Positions 26,181 to 32,998 of a DNA stretch of 54,891 nucleotides are shown here, one piece after another. Position 1 is the stretch's first letter, and every line of letters begins with the position of its first letter. This DNA comes from Acidobacteriaceae bacterium. GTDB lineage: Bacteria; Acidobacteriota; Terriglobia; Terriglobales; Acidobacteriaceae. The position numbers and the translations under genes are program-made. Below the pieces are notes generated by a model. The model was not told where the DNA came from. It did not search any database and was given only the letters and a program-made list of their open reading frames with translations. The stretch lies in the NCBI GenBank assembly GCA_003138515.1, contig PLGG01000078.1:1-54891 (forward strand), given 5' to 3'.

Positions 26181-26969
26181 TCAGGGTTTGGTCGGGGAGA
26201 AGCGGAAGACATCGCGTTGCCCGCGAAAGTACGAGAAGATCTCAACAGCAAAGGTGATCTCGCCGCGCTCGACGCGTTGGTTGACCTGCTCGATGAAGCG
26301 TGCGGCGAATTCGCGGTCGGCGTCGAGAGGGCGGAGTTCCTGAGCCATGCGGCCGAGATAGCGCGGTGCGAGGCGCAGCCAGCGGCGGGATTTCCAATCT
26401 TCAGCGTCGAGGCAGGTGAGCGCGATTTCGTCGAGCTTGGCGAGATCTTTGGGGAGTGCAGAGTCGACGCTCCAGGTGACGACGGCCGGAATTCTGCTGA
26501 GGTCGAATTCCGTTTCCTCTCTTTCGTGGATCAGGAGTGCCTGATGGTGGGGCGGAATGCGCAGGTCGCGGCGCAGGAGATCGGGCGCGACGCCGCGCTC
26601 GTTCATTTCACGGTCAATTTCTGACAAGGTTAACGCGGCGCAAACCGCGATGGTCTCGCGTTTGCGGAGTTGATTCTTGAGGACGCGCAGCGCTTCGTCG
26701 AGCGTTGTGACGACGAAATCGGCGACGCCATCGCGGATGGCCTGTTTTTGCGCGGCGGGATCGGCGGTGACGGCGAGGGTCGCTGCGCCGGCGATGTTGG
26801 CTGCAACAACCAGCGCGCGGCCCTCCTCATCCAGTTCGCCCGCGTAGAAGAAATTGCCCCCGAGGCCCGTCTCCGGGTGAGCAAGAGGGGTTTCGAGCAG
26901 GCTCGCATAGGACAGCGCGACTCTCGCGAGGAAGTCGAATGTGGACGGGGATGGAGGTTCGAGCGCCAA
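26181..26969 (-). CDS. Conserved-looking cytoplasmic protein of unknown function
   Basis: A 262-residue protein with no signal peptide. It is Ala/Leu-rich with a Rossmann-like central part (FFYAGELDEEGRALVVAANI, then AAQKQAIRDGVADFVVTTLDEALRV). Many acidic residues and the terminal GQRDVFRFSPTKP give it a soluble character. Its codon use matches its neighbours and the frame is uninterrupted. A 165-codon frame on the opposite strand is a shadow. No family could be named with confidence, and no functional claim is made. It converges on engB and is separated from the next minus-strand gene by 86 bp. Confidence 0.7.
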   Translation of the reverse strand: MALEPPSPSTFDFLARVALSYASLLETPLAHPETGLGGNFFYAGELDEEGRALVVAANIAGAATLAVTADPAAQKQAIRDGVADFVVTTLDEALRVLKNQLRKRETIAVCAALTLSEIDREMNERGVAPDLLRRDLRIPPHHQALLIHEREETEFDLSRIPAVVTWSVDSALPKDLAKLDEIALTCLDAEDWKSRRWLRLAPRYLGRMAQELRPLDADREFAARFIEQVNQRVERGEITFAVEIFSYFRGQRDVFRFSPTKP

Positions 26970-26977
26970 GACTTTAT

Positions 26978-26998
26978 TATCAGCTCTCAGCTTTCAGG
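26978..26998. repeat. Heptamer tandem repeat (3 units, TCAGC type)
   Basis: TATCAGC, TCTCAGC and TTTCAGG lie just upstream of the unknown minus-strand gene. Short, but in phase with the period-7 pattern of the other spacers. Confidence 0.62.
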
Positions 26999-27055
26999 CC
27001 CGGCGGTGGTGTGAGCTGACGGCGGCCCACGCAATGGAAAGAGCAATCGAAGTCA

Positions 27056-27514
27056 CTACTCGGGATTGTCGTTCCAGGCGCGCTTGCGGACAAAGAAGAT
27101 GAATTCGCCGGGCTTGGCCTTGAAGGAGGCCCTGGCGCACTCGTCGGGCGCAACCATGCCGGCGCTCAGGATCGTCGCGATCGAATACCAGATGTTCCGC
27201 TCTTTATCGCTCTCTTTGGCGGCGTCGCAATTGACGTAGGTGTCGATGCCCATTCCATAGGTGGCCTTGACGGAGATCTCTTTGGCGTCGGCGGGGAGGG
27301 TGACGACAACCGTACCATCGTCGTTGATCTTGACCCAGTCGGGATGGAAGGTGTCGTTGTGATCGACGCGCACGATGAAGTTGGAGGCCTTGACGGGCAG
27401 GCCGGTTTTGCCGTCGAGCAAGCGAATGGAGACGGTCTGTACGGCTTGAGCGTTCAGGGCTATGCAAAAGGCAGTCGTGAGGGCGAACGAGGCGAGAGCG
27501 CGAATTCTCAGCAT
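27056..27514 (-). CDS. Small secreted protein of unknown function
   Basis: A 152-residue protein with a signal peptide (LASFALTTAFCIALNAQA). The body starts with a beta-sandwich-like section (SIRLLDGKTGLPVKASNFIVRVD), reminiscent of Ig-like or carboxypeptidase-regulatory folds. It contains one pair of cysteines. The start at 27514 (ATG) is preferred over 27544 because the longer form adds a hydrophilic leader before the signal peptide. It lies downstream of the pseudopilin genes on the same strand, with 23 bp between them, so it may be part of that operon and be an export substrate. Function unknown. Confidence 0.68.
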   Translation of the reverse strand: MLRIRALASFALTTAFCIALNAQAVQTVSIRLLDGKTGLPVKASNFIVRVDHNDTFHPDWVKINDDGTVVVTLPADAKEISVKATYGMGIDTYVNCDAAKESDKERNIWYSIATILSAGMVAPDECARASFKAKPGEFIFFVRKRAWNDNPE

Positions 27515-27537
27515 GGAGCCGTTCCTCACTCCTGAAT

Positions 27538-27936
27538 TTACCAAGAGGAGTAAGGCTTGCCGTCAGAACCTTGCTCATCGGAACCAGAGTGAACATCGCT
27601 GATGCCGGGCTCGGTCTCGTCGATGGAGTACATGGCGTCGCTGGTCTCGGTGACCCAGGAATCTTTGGCGTGGGTCATGGGATCTTCGGGGACGGCCTTG
27701 AGGTAGCCGTCCTGGACCAGATCGTCGAGCGTCTGGGGGGCCTTCTGCTTGTCCATGGTGTAGGAGTCGATAGCCATGCGCATGGTCTGCAGGTCTTCAC
27801 GCAGCACCGCCTCGCGCGCGTGCTGGACCGCGGCCGTGAAGCGTGGAATTGCCATCGTGATCAGGATGCCGATGATCGCCATGACAATCAGCAACTCGAC
27901 GAGCGTGAAGCCGGATTGTGTGTGCCGGTTGCGCAT
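27538..27936 (-). CDS. Type II secretion-type pseudopilin (GspG-like)
   Basis: A 132-residue pseudopilin. The prepilin peptidase motif is QSGFTLVELLIVMAIIGIL, with cleavage between G and F and glutamate at mature position 5. The C-terminal globular part includes PQTLDDLVQDGYLKAVPEDP and a terminal SDEQGSDGKPYSSW, the typical GspG layout, whose acidic loop binds calcium. It forms an operon-like set with a second pseudopilin and the secretin upstream on the same strand. The 131-bp gap to the second pseudopilin holds two facing heptamer arrays. Confidence 0.9.
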   Translation of the reverse strand: MRNRHTQSGFTLVELLIVMAIIGILITMAIPRFTAAVQHAREAVLREDLQTMRMAIDSYTMDKQKAPQTLDDLVQDGYLKAVPEDPMTHAKDSWVTETSDAMYSIDETEPGISDVHSGSDEQGSDGKPYSSW

Positions 27937-27946
27937 GTTCTTTTCC

Positions 27947-27981
27947 AGCCTTTAGCTCTTAGCCATTAGCTTTTAGCTCCT
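27947..27981. repeat. Heptamer tandem repeat (5 units, AGCYNTT type)
   Basis: AGCCTTT, AGCTCTT, AGCCATT, AGCTTTT and AGCTCCT lie between the two pseudopilin genes. The reverse-complement type follows at 28028. Confidence 0.93.
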
Positions 27982-28027
27982 CTTTGTCCGTTCCTTTCAT
28001 CTCGTGTGTCCAATTACTTCACAGTCA

Positions 28028-28060
28028 AGCTAACGGCTAAAAGCTAAGAGCTAATAGCTT
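28028..28060. repeat. Heptamer tandem repeat facing the array at 27947
   Basis: AGCTAAC, GGCTAAA, AGCTAAG, AGCTAAT and a partial unit. Read on the other strand these match the 27947 array, so the two can fold into a long imperfect stem around a 46-bp centre. Transcription of the pseudopilin operon would cross it. Confidence 0.9.
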
Positions 28061-28067
28061 GCCTTTA

Positions 28068-28541
28068 TCACCACGTTGAGTACTTCGTGCCGTCGAGCCC
28101 CGTGCCCTGAGATTTTGAGTAGACATCGAAGACGCTCTGGCCGCCGTAGGAGTCGGAGTCGGGATCGTCCTGCATGGAGCGCATTCCCCAGTCGGTATTG
28201 TTGGTCATGGGATCGATCGGAATCTTGCGCAGGAACTTGAGCTTCTTTCCTTGCACGTCGACGCCGTTGACCAGTGTGTCAAGATCCGGGGGATAGTTTT
28301 GACTCTCGACCTTAGTTTGGAACGCGCCGCGGTCGGCAGCGTCCTTATATTTGTCGATGGCGTCACGCATCATCCAAAGATCGTAGTGCAGCTCGCGCTC
28401 TCTCTGGCGCTTGACCTGAAATCGCACGAGCGGAAACGCGGCCATGGCCAGGATGGTGAGGATGGAGCAGGTGACGATGAGCTCGACGAGCGTGAGGCCG
28501 CGTTCGCCGCGCCGGAACGGAATGGATCGCCGAAGTCTCAT
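28068..28541 (-). CDS. Second type II secretion-type pseudopilin
   Basis: A 157-residue pseudopilin with prepilin motif ERGLTLVELIVTCSILTILA (cleavage before L, glutamate at mature position 5). The mature domain has the long helix KRQRERELHYDLWMMRDAID, then the GspG-like IPIDPMTN segment and a terminal GTGLDGTKYSTW tail parallel to the first pseudopilin. It starts 12 bp after the secretin stop, so the secretin and this gene are almost certainly co-transcribed. Confidence 0.88.
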   Translation of the reverse strand: MRLRRSIPFRRGERGLTLVELIVTCSILTILAMAAFPLVRFQVKRQRERELHYDLWMMRDAIDKYKDAADRGAFQTKVESQNYPPDLDTLVNGVDVQGKKLKFLRKIPIDPMTNNTDWGMRSMQDDPDSDSYGGQSVFDVYSKSQGTGLDGTKYSTW

Positions 28542-28553
28542 AGGGATGGCCTC

Positions 28554-31256
28554 CTACTTGACGACGATGCTGGTTTGGGCGCTCGCTACGGGCAACTGCT
28601 GCTGCGCGCTATTGACCACCGAGGCGCGAGCGATGGACAGGTCGCTGGGGCCCGAAGCTTTGGCCTGGAAGGTGAGGACGCAGACCACTCCCGTGCCGCT
28701 GACGCCGTGCGTGCCGGGGGGGCGCGAGATGCCGACGACCAGATTTCCTTGAGGTTGGTCGGTATGAATGGGAGGCGCGGCCTGACCGTCGCGGCTGAGG
28801 AAGTCGCCGCCAGAGACATTGACGAGCTGGAGCTTTGCCGCATCGTAGTGGAGCTGAAGGGCGATGGAAGCGACGTCAGCAGCGCCGTTCAACACGACAG
28901 GGACCTGGAACGTGGCGCCAGAAGCCGGCGGAGCAGTGGGTGCGCTGAGCGCGAAGGCGGCGCCAGTAGCTGCGGCCGGTGCGGCGGCTAGTAGTCCGGC
29001 GGTGGGCGATGCAGTGACCGGAGCTGGCGGGGCCATTGCTGGAGCCAGCGCAGGCGCAGCTGGCGAGAGGGCAGGCGCGACGGCGGGAGGTGCGGCGGCG
29101 GTCTGGGTGGGCGGCTGGGCGGAAGGTTGCGGAGTGGACGGTTGCGAAGCGGTCGCGGGAGCCGCGGCGGGCGGTGCGACGGTGGGCTGAGCTGCCGGCT
29201 GAACAGGCGGTTGCGGAGCCGGCGCAGGAACCGTCGCGGCGGGCTGTTGTGTGGCGGGTTGTTGAACAGTGGCCTGCGCGGCCGGCTGCGGACCGCCGCT
29301 GGAAGCCATGTCGGAGCGTAACTGCGCCAGCATTGCGGGTGCGGCCTCGATGGCGCTTTGCGCAGGAATCGAACCCACCGTAGGCTGGTTCATCGCGGCG
29401 GGTTGCACAACTGGCGCGACCGCGGCCGCGGCTGGAGCGCCGCTCAAGTCGGCGTGGCGCAGATCGATGGACTGCCCTGAGCCGGTATCGATGACGCGCA
29501 GATTGGCCTGGTTGAGATCCTGCGAGCGGACAATGTGCGGCACTACGACGAAAACAATGTCGTCATCCTGGATCTGGCGGTCCCTGGAGCCGAAGATGTA
29601 CTTGAGAACGGGAATCGCACTCAGGCCGGGGATGCCATTCCAGTTGTTCTGTTCCTGCTTGTTCTGGATGCCGCCCAGAATGCTGGCCTCGCCCTCGCGC
29701 AGGCGGATGGTCTGGTCGATGACGCGCTGGCTGATGATGGGCTCGACAACGCCTTCGATGGTCTGGTCTCCGCTGTGCGCGGAGACCTCGATCTTGATTT
29801 TGAGCGTCACGTCGTGGTCGTAGTGAACGCTGGGAGTCATCTCGATATTCACGCCGACATCCTGGTACTGGAACTGCGTCTGCGCGTAGCCGACTGCCGA
29901 AGTGGTGCTAAGACCCGGCGTCGAGTAAGACCCGGTGGCGATGGGGATGCGCGAACCGATTTTCATGGTGGCTTTTTGATCGTCGGTGGCGCGGATGCGC
30001 GGGCTCTGCAGGACCTTGGTGTTGTTGTCGGTAAGGAGAAGATTGAGCGTGGCCGAACCGACGGTCATTGCAAAATCGGTGGAGTTGAGATGGGCCAGCG
30101 TGTAAAGCGTTGGGTTTGAGGAGCTGGAGCTCGAGCTGGAGCTGGAGCTGGAGCTGGAGCTGCTGCAAGTGCCGGTGGCCGCGCAGTTGGGCTGCAGAGC
30201 GACGCCAATACTGCTGGGCCACGCAATTCCCAGATTCCGTTCCCAGTTTTTGCTCACTTCGAGGACGGCGATGTCGACCACGACTTCGCCGCGGGCCTTG
30301 TCGAGGTCGTCAATGAGCTGCTGGGCGAGAAGGAGCTCGTCGGGCGTGGCACGCATGACGATGGCGTTCTGGCTCTGCACGCCGTAGACCTTGGCATTGG
30401 GCATCACATTGCGCAGGGCGGTCTGCACGTCGTTGAGGTCGTTCTGCTGCCAGGCATTGGTTAGATAGAAGGTCTGCACCGCCTGCTCGTCGAGCTCCTG
30501 GCGCTTGTTGCGCGAGTTCTGCGCGATGAAGATGGTGTTGCTGGTGACCGGGCGCCAGAAGGTATCGGACATGACGCCGACGATGCGCAGGGCATCGAGG
30601 AGGGAGACATTATTGAGGTCGACCTGGATGCGCTTGGAGTTGAAGTCGGGATCGAACAGGACATTGACGCCGGCGGCCCGGGCAACGGCCTGATAGACGA
30701 CCTTGGCGTCCTCGGCCATGTGCAGGGAGAGCGGCTCGTTGGTGATGGGGTGGAGTTCGGGAGGAGATTCGACCTGGTTAAGTTCCTGCTGCTCGCCAGG
30801 CGGCTGGGGAAGGCCGGCCTCGGGAGCGGCGGCGGTGGCGCCCTGATGCTGGCGCACGCGAGCGATCTCCTGCTGCGCGGCCTCGTTGCCGGGGTCGATT
30901 TCGGCGGCGTGGAGGAACTCAGACAGCGCGCCCTGCACGTCGCCTGTGGCAAACAGTTTGCGGCCCTTGCTGACGTGCACCGACGACGCCGTGACGCGAA
31001 TGCGCGCCAGCGCGATCCTGAACCGTGCGTCCTTCGGATCGCGAGTGTTGGCCTTCTGGTAAAGCTCGAAAGCGGTGTCGTAGTCTTCGCGGGCCTCGGC
31101 CGCCTGACCTTGCTTGAAGTCGGAGTTGGCCGATTCCGCGTGCAGCCGGGCCGCAGGCAGGCCGAGGCAGGCCGCGGAGGCCAGAAGCGCGAGAATGAGC
31201 GTCCATCGCGACGCCATGGTTCGAATTGCGGCTTGTGCGTGGTTGCGACGGTTCAT
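28554..31256 (-). CDS. Secretin (GspD/PilQ-type) with TPR and C-terminal cohesin-like domain
   Basis: A 900-residue outer-membrane secretin. A signal peptide is followed by TPR-like helices (about 45-130, FKQGQAAEAREDYDTAFELYQKA). An STN/N-domain region follows, with NVLFDPDFNSKRIQVDLNNV. The secretin core includes the VEPIISQRVIDQTIRLREGE and GIPGLSAIPVLKYIFGS signatures. A long Ala/Pro/Gln linker then leads to a beta-sandwich resembling cohesin domains (about 765-900, FQVPVVLNGAADVASIALQL). A run of about 17 serines at about 364-380 is encoded by a 6-bp repeat. ATG 31256 has GGAG 7 nt upstream. It forms an operon with two pseudopilins; an ATPase and inner-membrane platform are not in this window. 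Confidence 0.92.
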   Translation of the reverse strand: MNRRNHAQAAIRTMASRWTLILALLASAACLGLPAARLHAESANSDFKQGQAAEAREDYDTAFELYQKANTRDPKDARFRIALARIRVTASSVHVSKGRKLFATGDVQGALSEFLHAAEIDPGNEAAQQEIARVRQHQGATAAAPEAGLPQPPGEQQELNQVESPPELHPITNEPLSLHMAEDAKVVYQAVARAAGVNVLFDPDFNSKRIQVDLNNVSLLDALRIVGVMSDTFWRPVTSNTIFIAQNSRNKRQELDEQAVQTFYLTNAWQQNDLNDVQTALRNVMPNAKVYGVQSQNAIVMRATPDELLLAQQLIDDLDKARGEVVVDIAVLEVSKNWERNLGIAWPSSIGVALQPNCAATGTCSSSSSSSSSSSSSSSSNPTLYTLAHLNSTDFAMTVGSATLNLLLTDNNTKVLQSPRIRATDDQKATMKIGSRIPIATGSYSTPGLSTTSAVGYAQTQFQYQDVGVNIEMTPSVHYDHDVTLKIKIEVSAHSGDQTIEGVVEPIISQRVIDQTIRLREGEASILGGIQNKQEQNNWNGIPGLSAIPVLKYIFGSRDRQIQDDDIVFVVVPHIVRSQDLNQANLRVIDTGSGQSIDLRHADLSGAPAAAAVAPVVQPAAMNQPTVGSIPAQSAIEAAPAMLAQLRSDMASSGGPQPAAQATVQQPATQQPAATVPAPAPQPPVQPAAQPTVAPPAAAPATASQPSTPQPSAQPPTQTAAAPPAVAPALSPAAPALAPAMAPPAPVTASPTAGLLAAAPAAATGAAFALSAPTAPPASGATFQVPVVLNGAADVASIALQLHYDAAKLQLVNVSGGDFLSRDGQAAPPIHTDQPQGNLVVGISRPPGTHGVSGTGVVCVLTFQAKASGPSDLSIARASVVNSAQQQLPVASAQTSIVVK
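30119..30167 (-). repeat. Hexamer microsatellite encoding poly-Ser in the secretin
   Basis: About seven AGCTCC-type hexamers (with one AGCTCG) encode paired serines. Each unit adds or removes two residues without frameshift, so length variation between strains is expected. Confidence 0.85.
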
Positions 31257-31487
31257 ACAACTCCAAAACTCGGCAAAAGGGGACACGGAAAAGGGGACAT
31301 GGTCACGTGCCCGGATTTGCGCATGGCTGCAAGCCCTTGCGGGCCGCGACGGGCGTCCCGATGTGATTCATCGCGCCGATCCGCTCGGAAGAAACGCTCC
31401 ATCATTCTAGCAAAGCCCCGCTGACTTTCTTCGCGGCCTTTTGAGATATGGCCCGATGCTACGATGAGAATTCAAGGAAGGCTGCCA

Positions 31488-32039
31488 ATGGCCCGCCAAA
31501 CCAGCCATATTGTCACTGCAAAGGACTCGCCGGCCGCCAAGAAAACGCCGAAGCCCCGCGATCCCGTGGCCAGCGGCCAGCGCGATGCGGCCCACAATCG
31601 CGCGGCCAGCCACAACTACTTTTTGCTGGAGAAATTCGAGGCCGGCGTGGCGCTGCGCGGGACAGAGGTGAAGTCGATCCGCCAGGGCAATGCGAACCTG
31701 AAAGACTCCTACGGCCTGATCAAGGATGGCGAGGCGTTTCTCCTGAACATGCATATCGGGCCGTACTCCCACGGCAACATCGCCAACCACGAAGAAACGC
31801 GCACACGGAAACTGCTGCTGCACCGCGAAGAAGTCCGCAAGCTACTCTCCAAGACGCAGATCAAGGGGCATACGCTCATTCCGACGCGGCTGTATTTCCG
31901 CAACGGGCGGGTGAAGTGCGAGCTTGCGGTGGCCAAGGGCAAGCAGGATTGGGACAAGCGGGAGACCGAGCGGCGGCGGGAGGCGGACCGGGAGGCGAGG
32001 GCGGCCGTGAACGCCAGCAAGCACAGGATGGGGCGGTGA
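31488..32039 (+). CDS. smpB: SsrA-binding protein SmpB
   Basis: A 183-residue partner of tmRNA in ribosome rescue. A 40-residue polar N-terminal extension precedes the SmpB fold: HNYFLLEKFEAGVALRGTEV, then SIRQGNANLKDSY and LLNMHIGPYSHGN. The KGHTLIPTRLYFRNGRVKCE strand follows, then a basic C-terminal tail (KRETERRREADREARAAV), which reaches into the mRNA channel. ATG 31488 has AAGGAAGG 7 nt upstream. It is divergent from the secretin gene. The ssrA gene itself was not found here. Confidence 0.96.
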   Translation: MARQTSHIVTAKDSPAAKKTPKPRDPVASGQRDAAHNRAASHNYFLLEKFEAGVALRGTEVKSIRQGNANLKDSYGLIKDGEAFLLNMHIGPYSHGNIANHEETRTRKLLLHREEVRKLLSKTQIKGHTLIPTRLYFRNGRVKCELAVAKGKQDWDKRETERRREADREARAAVNASKHRMGR

Positions 32040-32046
32040 CGGCGGC

Positions 32047-32088
32047 TAGTAGCCGGTAGCGATTAGCTCTTAGCCTTTAGCTATGAGC
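32047..32088. repeat. Heptamer tandem repeat (6 units, NNTAGC type)
   Basis: TAGTAGC, CGGTAGC, GATTAGC, TCTTAGC, CTTTAGC and TATGAGC begin 8 bp after the smpB stop. The family is the same as at 27947 in a shifted register. Confidence 0.88.
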
Positions 32089-32171
32089 TTGTCGTGCGGG
32101 GGGCGTGCGTGCGCTCCCGTCGTTGAGCGTAGATGGGGGCTGATCCTCCCTCGAATGAGAATGGAGAGCGG

Positions 32172-32558
32172 TTAGCGGATGACTTCGACTTCGATGCCCA
32201 GACTGAGGTTTTTCCAGGCGGCGTCGGTGGTGTAGACGGTGGCTTTGCGCTGGATGGCAACGGCCAGGCAGGCGCGGTCGCCGAGGGAAAGGCCGAGCGG
32301 CTTCGTTACCTGAATCAGTTCAGCTGCAATTCGTGCCTGCTCGTCCGTAAAGAAGCACACGTCGCATTGCAAGGAGACGATTCTCTTCCAGGACAAGGGT
32401 GCGGGAAATCCCTTCTGGATCAGCTTTGAGTGAACTTCGGTCAGGTTCACCGCGCTCAAGAGCGCACCGTAGATCAGTTGGCTTACAGTCGCACTTCCAG
32501 CCTCATTTTGTAGCAAGGCGAGAACGGCGGAGGAATCGACAACGGCAGTTTCAGGCAA
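32172..32558 (-). CDS. PIN-domain toxin, VapC-like (second module)
   Basis: A 128-residue PIN protein. Acidic sites are visible at the N-terminus (VVDSSAVLALLQNE), in NLTEVHSKL, in LSLGDRACLAVAI and in VYTTDAAW. This is a VapC-type Mg-dependent RNase layout. Its start overlaps the antitoxin end by 8 bp, indicating translational coupling. The RNA target is unknown. It belongs to the PIN branch that pairs with AbrB-type antitoxins, which differs from the ribbon-helix-helix pair at 5.6 kb. Confidence 0.86.
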   Translation of the reverse strand: MPETAVVDSSAVLALLQNEAGSATVSQLIYGALLSAVNLTEVHSKLIQKGFPAPLSWKRIVSLQCDVCFFTDEQARIAAELIQVTKPLGLSLGDRACLAVAIQRKATVYTTDAAWKNLSLGIEVEVIR

Positions 32559-32874
32559 TCTTCTCCTCTTTTCGTTGCATACGGCCCTGCTCGAGTTCGC
32601 GATCTATTTCATCCTGCTCCCGGCGCGCCTCCTGACGCCGCTCCGCGACGAGTTCGTCCGCCAGAGAGACTCCGGGAGAAATGTATTGAGCCAGCTCACG
32701 CTGAATCCGGGCGATCCTGGTTGGATAAGACTCGAGTCTGAGCACACCATCTTCAACGTCCATGAGGATCGGGTCTCCTGGCTTTACACCCAACTGTTGC
32801 CGGATCGCGGCGGGAATCAAGATGCGGCCATTTGAACTTATCCGCGCTTTTGCCTGTTTTACCTGACTGTGCAT
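32551..32874 (-). CDS. AbrB/MazE-type antitoxin
   Basis: A 107-residue protein with an N-terminal swapped-hairpin AbrB domain (ARISSNGRILIPAAIRQQLG, then PGDPILMDVEDGVLRL) and a charged helical C-terminal tail (ERRQEARREQDEIDRELEQG) to cover the toxin. ATG 32874 is chosen: the alternative GTG 32892 lies inside the palindromic promoter. AAGGA sits only 2 nt before the ATG, too close for a normal ribosome site. The promoter at 32882-32910 predicts a start of transcription at or next to the ATG. Confidence 0.84.
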   Translation of the reverse strand: MHSQVKQAKARISSNGRILIPAAIRQQLGVKPGDPILMDVEDGVLRLESYPTRIARIQRELAQYISPGVSLADELVAERRQEARREQDEIDRELEQGRMQRKEEKIA

Positions 32875-32881
32875 ATCCTTA

Positions 32882-32914
32882 ATACTTGACACTTTTCATT
32901 TTTTTGTCAAGTAT
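32882..32914 (-). promoter_or_regulatory. Promoter and palindromic operator of the second toxin-antitoxin pair
   Basis: A perfect 10-bp inverted repeat (ATACTTGACA 32882-32891, TGTCAAGTAT 32905-32914). Read on the minus strand it contains a consensus -35 TTGACA (32905-32910), a 17-bp spacer and a -10 AAGTAT (32882-32887). Antitoxin binding would cover both boxes. Confidence 0.85.
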
Positions 32915-32998
32915 AGCGCAACCTGACAATCGCAATGACAAGCCGCCTGGAGGGACCGGCCAACCTACGCCCTTCCCCGAAGATGAAACAATCGCATC

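Noticed and set aside
26181..26969. Urocanate hydratase-like identity for the unknown protein
   Set aside because: The Rossmann-like stretch is only vaguely similar and the length and remaining motifs do not fit, so no name was given.
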